A stretch of 64,000 nt of DNA, from NCBI GenBank assembly GCA_021464415.1, contig JAKCWG010000921.1, positions 248,001 to 312,000 of the forward strand, read 5' to 3'. This DNA comes from Lonicera japonica. Taxonomy: Eukaryota > Streptophyta > Magnoliopsida > Dipsacales > Caprifoliaceae. The notes under the pieces are model-generated. The model saw only the letters and a list, made by a program, of their open reading frames with translations, searched no databases and was not told the DNA's origin. The position numbers and the translations under genes are program-made. Of the stretch, positions 1 through 10,245 are shown one piece after another (position 1 is the first letter of the stretch; each line of letters starts with the position of its first letter).

Positions 1-190
1 CTGAATTTACCAGTTCCTAATGTGGGAATTGGGTAACCTGTGCGATCCGATATTGGGTCGCACGTGAGGGGGCGTGTTGAAGAATAGCAAGATCTCACAT
101 TGTAAAATATAAGAGAAAAACATGTAACTAAATAATAAGTGGTTCACCTCTAATATTACTGAGGCCTTTTGAGTTAAAAAACCCCACACC
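1..190 (+). repeat. LTR-like remnant at window edge
   Basis: A purine-rich tract (about 62-73) sits directly before TGTTGAAGAATAGC, which is how a polypurine tract and the 5' end of an LTR usually look. The sequence then runs on as AT-rich non-coding DNA. No partner LTR, target duplication or coding domain is visible, so this is a guess from the edge layout only. Short reading frames here have no recognisable protein character. Confidence 0.3.
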
Positions 191-249
191 TAGTGATAGA
201 TGGTTAAGTGGGGGACAGTATCGGTGATGGCAGTGAACCATATCAAGCT

Positions 250-640
250 CAAATTCTACAGAAAAGGTCCAAACAGGGAGGTTTGTGTAGAGGTGGAAAA
301 GTCAACAGAAAGAAGAAGTAAAATGGAAGTGCAGAAGGAGATAAAATTCTACAGAAAAGGTCCAAACAGGGAGGTTTGTGTAGAGGTGGAAAAGTCAACA
401 GAAAGAAGAAGTAAAATGGAAGTGCAGAAGGAGATAATAGATGAGTCAACAGAAAGAAGAAGTAAAATGGAAGTGCAGAAGGAGATAATAGATGAGATGA
501 AAAGATTCAAACAGGGAGGTTTGTTTAGAGATGGAAAAGCCAACAGAAACAAGAAGTAAAATGGAAGTGCAGAAAGGAGATGAGATGAAAAGATTCACAG
601 AAAGAAGAAGTGAAATTGGAGTGCGCACAGGAGATAAAGA
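250..640. repeat. Purine-rich tandem repeat, 93-bp and 51-bp units
   Basis: A block starting AAATTCTACAGAAAAGG at 251 recurs at 344, a period of 93 bp. A shorter sub-block starting GTCAACAGAAAG recurs at 394 and 445, a period of 51 bp. More diverged copies follow to about 640. Because 93 and 51 are multiples of three, a Lys/Glu/Arg-rich reading frame stays open through the array (200-559). I treat that as a by-product of the repeat and not as a gene. Confidence 0.85.
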
Positions 641-1612
641 TTGTATGATGGATTTTGCAGGCTGCACTATTGATTGATTTGTGTGTGGAATTTTTGGCCA
701 TGTTTTCAATTATTTTATAAAGATAGGCGTCCTCCACTACGGAGATGTTTTCAATTATTTTATAAATCAATTTTGTCCATTTCGTTCGTCATTTATTTAA
801 ATTTCGTTTGAAAACAAAATTTAAAAATAATTAAAAATATATTTTTTACTAGAAGTCAGAAAATGTGACCAGTAATTTAAATTGATGAAAATTTTTGTAT
901 CTTATTCTTATATTTATAAATAATATCCCCTTATTTATCACGAACACCCCCTTTTGTTGCTTGATATTAGGCAAGTACTTAACAACATACTTTTTCCATT
1001 TGAACTGAGTTTATGTGAGTGCACTCATCTCTCATTAGGTGGGCTTTATTTAAAAAACACTCTACTACTTCATTATTTGATGTTAGTCGAGTTCTTTTCA
1101 ACAAATTCTCCCCATATGAGTCTAGCATATGTGATAGTCATAAATTTACAAGGAGGATGTTTTGTGACAAATAACCGGGTGGGGGGGGGGGGGGTTGTAA
1201 ACAACACTGCCTTAAAATAATGCCTACATTACCATAAGTTATAATGGAGACTTCTCTATATGAGTTTGCATATTTTGGTTGTATTTAGGAGCGATAATCT
1301 CTTAAATTTTATTATATTAACTATATATACAATGATTAATATAATAATTACTTTATAATCGGTACATATTGGTCCTTAAACTTGGCCGTTACATGAAATG
1401 AACTCATATATAAAACCAAATATATTCTATCACAATATACACATTGTAGTAGAATAATATAGTTGATTTGATATAGTTAAATATATTATTTACCATTAGT
1501 CTTTGATCGGTATTCTAACTTTTGGTATTTTCAGTATTACAATTTTTAAAAAATTAAAACCAAAACTCACCCAAAGAAAGTTGGTATTTTCGGTATTTAA
1601 ATATGTGTAACC
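641..1612. other. AT-rich DNA without a gene
   Basis: No reading frame here shows protein-like composition. The one notable feature is a run of 14 G at 1181-1194. The right part, about 1500-1612, has repeated GGTATTTTCGGTATT-like words resembling degraded hAT MITE sequence. It forms the left flank of the CACTA insertion that starts at 1616. Confidence 0.6.
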
Positions 1613-1615
1613 AAA

Positions 1616-1628
1616 CACTACAAGAAAT
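1616..1628 (+). repeat. CACTA left terminal inverted repeat
   Basis: CACTACAAGAAAT, followed within 15 bp by the first AAGTCACTTTT subterminal motif. It is preceded by AAA at 1613-1615. Confidence 0.85.
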
Positions 1629-1799
1629 TTTATTAAATAAGTCACTTTTAAATTAAACAATATGTCACTTATTAATTTTGTAAGTTAAATAATTATAAAT
1701 AATATATTTTAAGTCACTTTTATAAACCTTATACTAATATGCCATAATTTTTTAAAAGTGACTTACTAAATTAATAAAATTATAAAAAAAAGGTTAAAA

Positions 1800-2125
1800 C
1801 TGTCGGGCTTTTGCATTCTAATTCCTCCACGGTTTCTTCAAAGGGAAAAAAGAACAAGCCCTATTCCTCAGTCCTCACCATCGTCCCCGTGTAAATCATC
1901 TCACCGTCACCGCTATTCTTCACCGTTGTCGGAGTCGATCCTCAGCGTTGCCGGCCAGCCGATCTTCATCTTCCTCGTCGCCCACTCTCCTTTCATTATA
2001 CCGTCGTCCCTTCATAGTTACTCCTCTAGTAGATCTAATAGCTTTTGTAAATCGGCCAGCCAACTCAGATTTAGGCCAGATTCCGTCGATCTTAGCTGTT
2101 TCTAGGTCTCCAATTCTCGTCAAAG
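1800..2125 (+). other. Candidate 5' leader exon of the CACTA element
   Basis: This stretch is clearly richer in C and pyrimidine-serine-type codons than its surroundings. It ends in CAAAG followed by GTACTT at 2126, a plausible splice donor. Plant CACTA elements commonly have such a GC-richer leader inside the left end. No protein domain is recognisable in the reading frame 1948-2160, so coding status is open. Confidence 0.3.
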
Positions 2126-2757
2126 GTACTTCGATCATTTCTCAAACCCTAATTTATTGATTATTAGTTGATTTGGTATGTTGACAGATTCACAGTTTTG
2201 TGGCTTCATTTTTTGTAAATTGCCATAAATTAGCTCGCATACATATAGATATGATGTTCATATGTGGCTTTAGTTTCATTAGTTCACCTACATTTACCTT
2301 TCACCTACACTCTCAAGTATGAATTGCCTACTTTGGGACAGAATTTTCAATAATTTATACTTGGTACGAGCCTTCAACATTTTGCACTCCAATTGTTTGT
2401 GTTTATTATTGTGTATTTGTATAGTTGTGTTTTTACATTAGCTGTGTTTCTTATGGTGAGAGATTTGTAGAAGAAATCATTAGGAAGAGCTGGGCGATTA
2501 AATGAAAACGAAGAAAAGAACATTGGTGTGAGTTAGAGTTGAGTTTTATAGAAATACCTGTGCTTGTACCCCAATAATAGATATACAATCAATAGTAAAG
2601 AACATTGGTCTGGATATGGAACTGTTATATCTTTTAAGGAGTTAACATGTGGTATTATCTGTATTTCACCTATGTTTTTTGTTGGTTGAAGGGCATTGGT
2701 TTGGAGGCCAAATAAGTAAATCCACATTTGGAGAGTGGAGAACTTGAAGGGCATTGG

Positions 2758-3274
2758 TTTCTAGGCCATTAAAAACTAAATCCACAGTTTGTTACAATTT
2801 GGGATTTTATTGAATTGAAAGGGAGGGGACTGGGGACTGGGGACTGGGGAGGGGGTTGGGGTTTATTTCCAGATAACTCCAAGAAAAGTGTAGGAATGAG
2901 AGTGATCGAGTTTGTTAAAGGGATCGAGAGGAGGGGGCGATCCCATCGATCTTTAATTTTGGTCGTGGCTTTGGAGACAGGTGTGGGTCGTTTCCCTGTA
3001 TGAGGTGCACGGCTCTTTTTTTTCCACCAGTAGCGCTAGCTAGCCAGGTGCTTTGTCAGCAATGTTAAAGATGTGCGTACGTGGCATCTTCATCATATCC
3101 GGTTGCCACGTCAGCAAGTAACAGAGAGGGATCGATATATCATATCGGAGCTAGGCTAGCAAAAAGTTTTACCTTATTAGTTTTACCTTATTGCTTTCAT
3201 GTTCACTGAATTAACTGAGAATTATTTTACCTTATTAGTTTCTAGGCCATTAAAAACTAAATCCACAGCTTGTT
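2758..3274. repeat. 36-bp direct repeat pair inside the CACTA element
   Basis: A 36-bp block beginning TTTCTAGGCCATTAAAAACT occurs at 2758-2793 and again at 3239-3274 with one mismatch. The DNA between includes the G-rich tract at 2821-2861. Nothing codes in this stretch. Confidence 0.8.
2821..2861 (+). other. G-quadruplex-capable tract
   Basis: Seven runs of three or more G are separated by one to three bases, including three tandem ACTGGGG heptamers. This satisfies the usual pattern for an intramolecular G-quadruplex on the plus strand. It lies in a non-coding, probably intronic part of the CACTA element. Confidence 0.75.
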
Positions 3275-4230
3275 CAAGTCGTCTTCTTTTTTCGTATTTA
3301 GTCCAAGGTGACTTTTGAGGATATTAGGTGTAAGTTGTAGTCTCCATGATGGAGAGGAGAGGAGAGGAGAGGAGAGATTTGGATCTCATTATGAACAGGG
3401 TGGAGCCCTTGAGGAGTAGCAAAGAGGGTGAGAAATTGAGCATTCCAAATCAAGGAGTAAAAGGTAGGCGACACCACTGGGTACGGGGGAATAAATGGTT
3501 TATGATCCTTGTAAGTTCTAAACCATTTTCGGACGTTGTTCAGGTGGACATCCATTAGTTGTGATCATAAAGAATGTCTTCCGTTAACAGATTTATCAGA
3601 GTTGGATTCGGATTATAGTTTCTTCTCGATCTATGTTGCTGACAAGGTGTATCAATGAATTATAAATGAGGGCATTTGAGAAAAATTAGTGGCCTCTAAA
3701 AAAATTCATACGAGCTACCCCAATATAATTTATTTATTTTTATTAAACAAGTGAATCTTATTTATTTGACTATATTATTTTTTACGTTATGTGTTGTAAC
3801 TCCTTTCCAAGTTTAAGTAGTTGATACTGAATTTACAAATAAACTCATTTAATATATCATTCCTGCTATGAATGTTCTTATTTATATATATATATATATA
3901 TATGTCATTAATTAAAAACTTTTGTTGGTTGGCTGGTTTAAGAAAGACCAATCAAATTGTCAGCTCAAAAGACTTAATTCATCGCACACCACTTTTTTTC
4001 TTTCTAAAAAAGTGTTATCTTTAAAAAAGTTTTTTTTTCGTTCGAAAAAAATATTTTAATTTGAAACCTACTCATCGACATCTATAAAATAAGATCCATT
4101 GTGACTATTTTAATTTAACTATACGTACTTTCATTGATTTGTTACATTTTTAATTAATTGCTTTTTTCCCTTTCTTGAATAATGTACTAATTCCATCTAT
4201 CATTGTTCGAAGAGCATGTTTTATTGTAGG

Positions 4231-4380
4231 ATGGATAGGTCATGGATAACTAAGAATAGGCTTTCACGAGAATATAGAGAAGGGATTGAACAATTTCTTA
4301 GAGTTGCTGAAGGTAGTTCAAGTGATCATTCTTCTATTCGATGCCCATGCAATCAACCTATGCACGTAATGATTGTGAGG
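4231..4380 (+). pseudogene. Transposase-associated domain exon of CACTA element (partial)
   Basis: Starting at ATG 4231, just after a TTATTGTAG acceptor, the frame reads MDRSWITKNRLSREYREGIE and continues to a CPC motif about 40 residues in. This matches the N-terminal transposase-associated domain of plant CACTA proteins (MDRSWM, R-S-EY-GV-F, then C-C cysteines). In the family the domain continues to a YxxWxxHGE motif. That part is not seen: the frame turns into low-complexity sequence after about residue 45, or is spliced at GTAATG near 4368. The exon is therefore partial. Confidence 0.7.
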
Positions 4381-4941
4381 GGACTTGGATTGATAACATG
4401 TCAACATCTTAAATATTTATCATCATTATGTGTAATGGCATTTTATTTATTAATGTGTACAATTTATGGCTATCTTGTGTTAGGAGAATAGTTTGTGGGT
4501 TACTTTTCGTCCGTTTGTGGCCCACTTTCCAAAGCATTTGAAGTTTTTTTCTTATAGGGTAATGTTATTTATATCTTAATTCTTTTTGCTATATATTGAA
4601 GTTGATCTTATGTTGGTTTTGTTGAATACTAAGCTTCTGGGTATATTTTATCATTTGTAGGTGATTGGCTTAGAGACATGGATTCGGAAAATGAGGACAT
4701 TCCAGATAATAATTCCAATAATAAAAAAAATAATCTTGCTTAAACTTGTTGTAATACAGATCTCATTGGGTCCTTATTGTGATTGACCTCAATACCATGA
4801 TTATCTACTGGTTAGATTCTATATGTACTGAACCGAATACGAAACTAAAGTTCTATATCAATACAATAACTTGCATTTTCCTTTTAACATTTTACATTAT
4901 TGACAAATGTTTCAAATTAATATCAATTTTGTGTCTTGCAG

Positions 4942-5380
4942 TGGGCTTAATTCAATGGATATTAATGGAAGCTCAATGCCAAAACCAATCTGGGAAACCC
5001 CAAAGGTAGCTAGATTAATTGTAATAAAAATATTATTATTTTTGTTATCGTTTGATTCCTAGCTACTACTAAATTGTCAAGCTTTGTGATCTTTATAAAC
5101 TAGGTCCCAATACAAGAAGGAGGAATTGAATGCGGATATTTTGTGATGAAATTTATGAGCGAATTGATGTCCGATTTTTCTCAACCTATGGAAACGAAGG
5201 TAACTTTTTTAATATTGATTGTTTTGGTTATACTTCATTTATCTTATCTTCCAAAAACTCACATTTTCTTTATATTTAATTCTTTAGATAAGAAATTTAT
5301 CTCACAAATAAACATACACAATGGATGCGATTGATGAAGTGCGGACCGAGTTAATAGAATTTCTTGTGGAGTATATGTGA
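4942..5380 (+). pseudogene. Ulp1-type (C48) cysteine protease C-terminal exons in CACTA element
   Basis: Three exon-like pieces can be read. 4942-5005 follows TCTTGCAG and ends before GTAGCT; its frame ends in KPIWETPK. 5104-5199 follows ACTAG and reads VPIQEGGIECGYFVMKFM, then stops at a GTAACT donor. A last piece, ending at a TGA at 5378-5380, reads DEVRTELIEFLVEYM. The middle exon carries the Q-x(5)-ECGYFVM segment around the catalytic cysteine of Ulp1/SENP-like proteases, which are often carried by plant CACTA and Mutator-like elements. Phases agree across the 5005/5104 junction. The His and Asp active-site segments upstream are not visible, and the last piece has an in-frame TAA if started at its acceptor. 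Probably inactive. Confidence 0.65.
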
Positions 5381-6266
5381 GAATCATATTCAAAGAGACG
5401 AAAAAAGTAAGGTATATATCACTTCTACTAGTGCAATTACTTTGAGTTTGAAATTATTCAATTTTTTTATTGAATAGTGAGATGATTACGACTTATTTAG
5501 TAGGTAGCATATGATGCAATTCAACATTTAACAATAAATCATTTCCAAAGGAAACCAATTCCGTGGAAACCAATTCCTTGGAAACTAATTCCATGGAAAA
5601 CAATTCCTAAAATTTTGAATTTCTAATTGCTTATATGTGCTTTTGTCAAAAATCTCTTTTCACATAATCTAATTATTTTTCATGCGAACGAATCAAATGA
5701 GCCCTTGATTGATTTTATTTCATTTATATTTATGTAGAACATTAGTTTCAAATGAGATAAAGGTGGTCGGTGGTGATCAAAGAGGATGTGAGAGCTACAT
5801 TGTTACAAAAGGGATAATCATGGCTTTGGAGTTTCTTCGTTCAATCACTTTTTGAACAAAGGGAAAGCTACATTGTTACATTAGGAACATTATTTGTTTG
5901 GAGTTTCATACTTTTCACTTTTTGAACATTATTTGTGTTGGTTTCATTAGGAATTGTTTGTTTGGAGTAACATACCTTTCACTTTTGGGTTGTATTGAAT
6001 GTTACATTAGGAATTGTTTTGATGGATTGTTGAGTTGTTTGGAATATTATTTGTTGGTTGCTAGGTATATTATGAGCAGGTGCAAAAACTATTTTTTTTA
6101 TTCGTTTTAAGTCACTTTTAATTTAGTGCTATTTCACCAACCTATGATTTTTTTAAGTCACTTTTATGAATTTTTTATGACACCACCGATTAAGTCACTC
6201 GAGGATAAACTTGAAAGTGACTTAACTGATCATTTAAGTCACCTTTTAAGTGACTTAAATGATCAA

Positions 6267-6279
6267 ATTTCTTGTAGTA
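6267..6279 (-). repeat. CACTA right terminal inverted repeat
   Basis: Twelve of 13 bases match the inverted left terminus; only the outermost base differs. It is followed by AAA at 6280-6282. The adjacent 60 bp hold several AAGTCACTT and AAGTGACTT motifs. Confidence 0.8.
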
Positions 6280-6282
6280 AAA

Positions 6283-7524
6283 CCAATTTTTTAAGATCAA
6301 TTTTGGTTGATTTTGATTTTTACCGTACCGATTTCCCCCCTATGCTCAACCAAAATAATGATGACAATGGGTTGGCTATGAGGCCAGTTTGATGAATACC
6401 AAACCCGAGCTCCGGGCTTACTTATACGGAAGCCTTGTAGTAGTAACACAACTCAGGCCTTTATTGGGCAATCTTGTATTACACCCACGCTTAAATTAAT
6501 ATAAGATTAAATCAATTAATATAAAATGTAAATGCCAAGTTGACTTGAAAACTGATTGCAACCTTGTTCGCCACTACACCATATGGTAATATGTGAAACC
6601 ATTGTTTTATATTTTTAAAACCTTTAATACAATAATAATTGTTATATAAAATAATTATAAACTTCAAATATTCATGACCATAATGTGCGTGTATATATAT
6701 TGAAGTATAATAATATAAACCAGAACTTTATTTATTTTATGATACAAGACCCCCACCAAGAAAGACCAAGTTCTAATAAACCAACCCCCTTCCCCCCCCC
6801 CCCTTCTCTCTACACTTTCTTCTTAAGGTAATTTTAGAAAATTATACCAAATTTTCTTCTTTTAATACTTAAAATTTTAAAATTCAAATTACATAATTTT
6901 CAGCAAATAGTGTAATACTTTTTATGTACCGTAGATACACGAAAGCATCTCCCCTAATTGTATAAAAAGTAATGTGTAAATCATAGGTGGTCAAATCTTT
7001 TTTATACAAAAGTTGATGTAAAAAAATGATGCATTTGTAAATTTTGTGTAAAAGTTTGAAAAAACCCGCTGAGATAGCAACACATATTTGCTTAATTTTT
7101 CATGTTTTTTACTAGAAGGTTTTATGAATAATTTTATAATTATAATGGATCTTTTTTATTTGTCTTGTTCAGTAGACTCTAAATATACATTTTTTTATTT
7201 TACTATATAATTTATATTAAAAATTATTACATTTTAAAATTTTACTAAAAAAATTGAAGAGAGAAAACTGACGTGGTGGCATAAATGGGTGTGTATATTG
7301 CGCCACAATTTTACAAAAATCTTACACATCCAAGTATGTTAGAAGACTGTGAGCATTTTTAACAGTAGTGTATATTTTTGTTTTTTGTAAAATTTACACA
7401 ACATTTAAAAGATTTGGTATCTGGCAGTCTTTTTGTAAAAGTGAGCTGATAACGCAAAAGCCTAGTACTATTTGACAGGGGCGGAAGCTGTTAAGGGCAA
7501 TTGACCCCCTCTTATATAAATATA
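6283..7524. other. AT-rich DNA between two CACTA elements
   Basis: No gene seen. A C-rich run lies at about 6785-6805. The left 70 bp, with GGTTGATTTTGATTTTTACCG words, looks like the other half of the degraded MITE into which the first CACTA element inserted. Confidence 0.6.
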
Positions 7525-9314
7525 CACTACACCATTTTGCGAAATTTGTAACACAGTTTTTACACTTAGTAACGGATTAAATCCATTAAAATCTAGCAAC
7601 ATGTTTAATCCGTTACTAATGTAAAATATCCGTTATTGAATAAACACATATTGTTTTCTCCATTATTAAATAATTATTGGTTAAAAAAATGAGAGGTCCA
7701 ACGATTAATCCGTTACAAAAGTGTTACTAAACAAAAAAAAGGCCGCTCAACATTTCACTTTACCCGCTTATTTTTTTAATTAAACTAACAATCAAAACAC
7801 AAAAATGTTTATCTCTCACAATCAATGAAAAATGAATTAAACAAAAAAGCCCTAGCTCACAGTTACCCCCTTCTTCTCGCAGCCGCTACTAAATCTCTCA
7901 CCTCCTTCGTCTCGCCGCCGTTCCTCTCACCCCCTTCCTTGTCACGTTCCTCTCACCATTTCTCTCATACTCACTTCGGTTGCGTACTCTCACCACTTCT
8001 CTGATGCGATTCACCTCAAAGTCGCAGGTTCCTCCTTTCGATGTTCTGCTCTCCGCCATTCAGTTCTCTTCGGCATCAACCCCTAAGCTCTAGGTGGTAA
8101 GGTAAATTTCTAAATCTATACCCTAATTTTGACAGTTTTCAGGAATCTAGCACTATCATTTACTAACGAGGTTATTGGACCGCACATATTTTAGTTTCGT
8201 CTTCTCTCTCAATGAAAATGGTGTTTTTCTCTTCATTCCTCTCTCTATTTCTCTCTTAGAAGTGAGTTTGCTAGTAATTCCGTTCATCGTTCTGATAACC
8301 TAGCCCAAAATTTAGATAATGTTTTCACCCCGAGTCCCATTGAAAGGCCTAATTCGTCCGACAAACCTCCGGTTATATTGATTGATAGAGAAAATAAAGA
8401 ATCAGCCAAAGGGTACGTCGTGACAGATGCAACGGCTGGAATTTGCCATGGTAGGAAGGTTGGTATCGGTGAGAAGAAAGTCTAAATTGATGAAGTATTA
8501 GAACCGGATGCTCCATTACGGTTCCCACAAGATGGTAATGATACTTTCTCTGCCTATGTTGCAGGGGGTTATATAATTTGGTTTGAGCATTGGTTGAAGT
8601 ATATCTAGTTTACTTTTATATTTGTTATGTGCACTTTTGAGTATTTTCTTTTGGACATGATGGTATTTTATATTTTGACTTGGACATTTTGTTTTAAGTA
8701 TGTTTGATGTATGGTTAGATAATTTTAGTACCTTATGTTTGTGGATGGACATACTTTCATAAGAATATTGGGTTGATTTTTTGGATGAATGTTGGTTTGT
8801 TAGTTTTTGGATGAATAGTGCTTTGTACAATATCATTATATCATAATATGGGAATTAGTATTGTGTGCGCTAAAACTGGTTTTCATTTATAGCTATTGAA
8901 ATTTGTATTTTTCTATACAGGGATATTGGAAAAATAAATAAATAAATAAATAAAAATTAATTGACACTCTGTAACGGCTATAAACCGTTACAAATATATA
9001 ACGATTTTCCTATTATTAACGGTTATATTCCGTTACAAACAATCAATGATGTAATTTCTTTTACGTGACATTGTAACGGTTGTTTAGTATTTGTAATGGA
9101 TTTAATCAGTTATTAAAATTAGTATTGTAACGGATTAGTAACATATTTAGTCCGTTACGAATATATTTTTTGTAACGGATTTCGGTTAATTGTAGTAACG
9201 GATATATCCGTTACTAAAGTATTTCCCACGCCTAATTAGTAACGGATTTTATGTGTTAGAAACATTTTTTCCAACGGATTAAGTCCATTACAGAATCGTC
9301 ATTCAGGTGTAGTG
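7525..9314 (+). mobile_element. CACTA-like element, 1.79 kb, non-autonomous
   Basis: The ends are CACTACACC at 7525-7533 and GGTGTAGTG at 9306-9314, extended to an imperfect inverted repeat of about 28 bp. Subterminal regions are filled with GTAACGGATT and its complement in both orientations (7570-7740 and 8970-9290), the arrangement expected of CACTA transposase-binding repeats. Inside are a pyrimidine-rich leader (about 7860-8040) and one coding remnant (8259-8608). The flanking triplets are ATA and AAT, so no exact 3-bp target duplication is visible. That weakens the boundary call but not the element call. Confidence 0.6.
8259..8608 (+). pseudogene. Possible C-terminal tail of a CACTA transposase-like protein
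   Basis: After a TCTCTTAG acceptor the frame stays protein-like for about 115 codons and includes segments GYVVTDATAGICHGRKVG and IDEVLEPDAPLRFP, ending in a W-containing segment and a stop at 8606-8608. The pattern of a conserved glycine-rich strand followed by an acidic strand and a terminal tryptophan recalls the tail of plant CACTA polyproteins. An in-frame TAA at 8483-8485 interrupts it. Assignment is from memory of the family pattern and could be wrong. Confidence 0.4.
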
Positions 9315-10069
9315 AATATATATATATATATATATTGTGAATAAAAGTGTGGGTTTATTGTAAGGTTTTTAAAAAGTATGGATGTCTTTTCATGATAAAT
9401 AAAAGTTACAATATTTTTTTAAAAGTTTTTTTTGTAATTGCTTGTGCCAATCTACATTCTCACACACAGCCTCCTTTTTTTCTCCTCCTCTACTTAACTG
9501 CATCACACAAATCACAATCTAACATCCACTAATTGAACCAACCTCCGACTAGGCAACCAGCAGCAGTACACCACTCGACACCTCTATTTTTTTTTTCCTT
9601 TTCTCAAGTCTCACCCTCTCAAGATTAGTTTAATACAACTTTCAAAAAAAATTAAAAATTAGTTTAATACAAATAACATTTGCTTTTTTCTTGTTAAGTT
9701 TGTGCACATTTACACAATCTTATTCTCATCCCAAAGTCCAATCCTCTTAAAATGCGGGATCACATAATATACAAGCCAGGTCTTTTAATCAAGCTAAAGT
9801 CCAACCCTCTAAAAATTTTCGGTGACATAAATTGAATAAGACATTTTCAACAATATTAAGAACGAATAAATTTTACAATATTTAAAAAAAAAAATGAAAT
9901 CTCGAAAAATGGTATTGTAATATGTAATTGTAATCAATATTTTCATTGGATTGTATGAAAGGCTTATAATATTGTGCTTGTGTTAAAATATTTGCCCTAT
10001 TATTAATTTAATTTTTTATCTTGTTTTAGTTGTTTCAGGAAAAATATATATTATAATACTAACTTTAAC

Positions 10070-10182
10070 CCCTCTATCGGAATCCTAACTTGCTACTGAA
10101 TACTAGTATAGATGAGTAAATTAATGAAATCTTGTACTACTGAATACTAGTATAGATGAGTAAGCCTCTATCGGAATCCTAA
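10070..10182. repeat. Nested direct repeats
   Basis: CCTCTATCGGAATCCTAA occurs at about 10071 and again at about 10165. Between them a second block beginning ACTGAATACTAGTATAGATG occurs at about 10095 and 10139. The arrangement outer-inner-inner-outer, all direct, suggests two successive local duplications. Confidence 0.8.
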
Positions 10183-10185
10183 TTT

Positions 10186-10245
10186 TTGAGGCTTTTCATG
10201 TTGGGCAGATACATGAGTTTCTCACCGTTAATAAGCAATTTAATT
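10186..10245 (-). pseudogene. Short LRR fragment related to the downstream resistance gene
   Basis: On the minus strand this reads EKLMYLPNMKSLKN, closely matching CEKLKYLSNMESLTK encoded near 12190-12225 in the large resistance pseudogene. DNA similarity covers about 50 bp. It is probably a scrap of a tandem paralogue's last LRRs. Too short for more. Confidence 0.5.

Larger units (their letters stand above)
1616..6279 (+). mobile_element. CACTA (En/Spm-type) DNA transposon, 4.66 kb, internally deleted
   Basis: The left end reads CACTACAAGAAAT, a classic plant CACTA terminus. The right end is its inverted copy except for the last base (G changed to A at 6279). Three A residues (1613-1615 and 6280-6282) give the expected 3-bp target duplication. 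Both ends carry many subterminal copies of AAGTCACTTTT or its complement (about 1640-1770 and 6107-6262), as expected for transposase binding sites. Inside are a 5' leader-like region, a transposase-associated N-terminal domain (4231 on) and Ulp1-like protease exons (4942-5380). I see no catalytic transposase domain, so the element looks non-autonomous. Orientation is set by the two coding remnants. Confidence 0.85.

Noticed and set aside
200..559. A 119-codon charged protein
   Set aside because: It is explained by purine-rich tandem repeats and has no domain.
7522..9317. Exact 3-bp target duplication for the second CACTA-like element
   Set aside because: Flanking triplets are ATA and AAT and do not match; the call rests on ends and subterminal repeats only.
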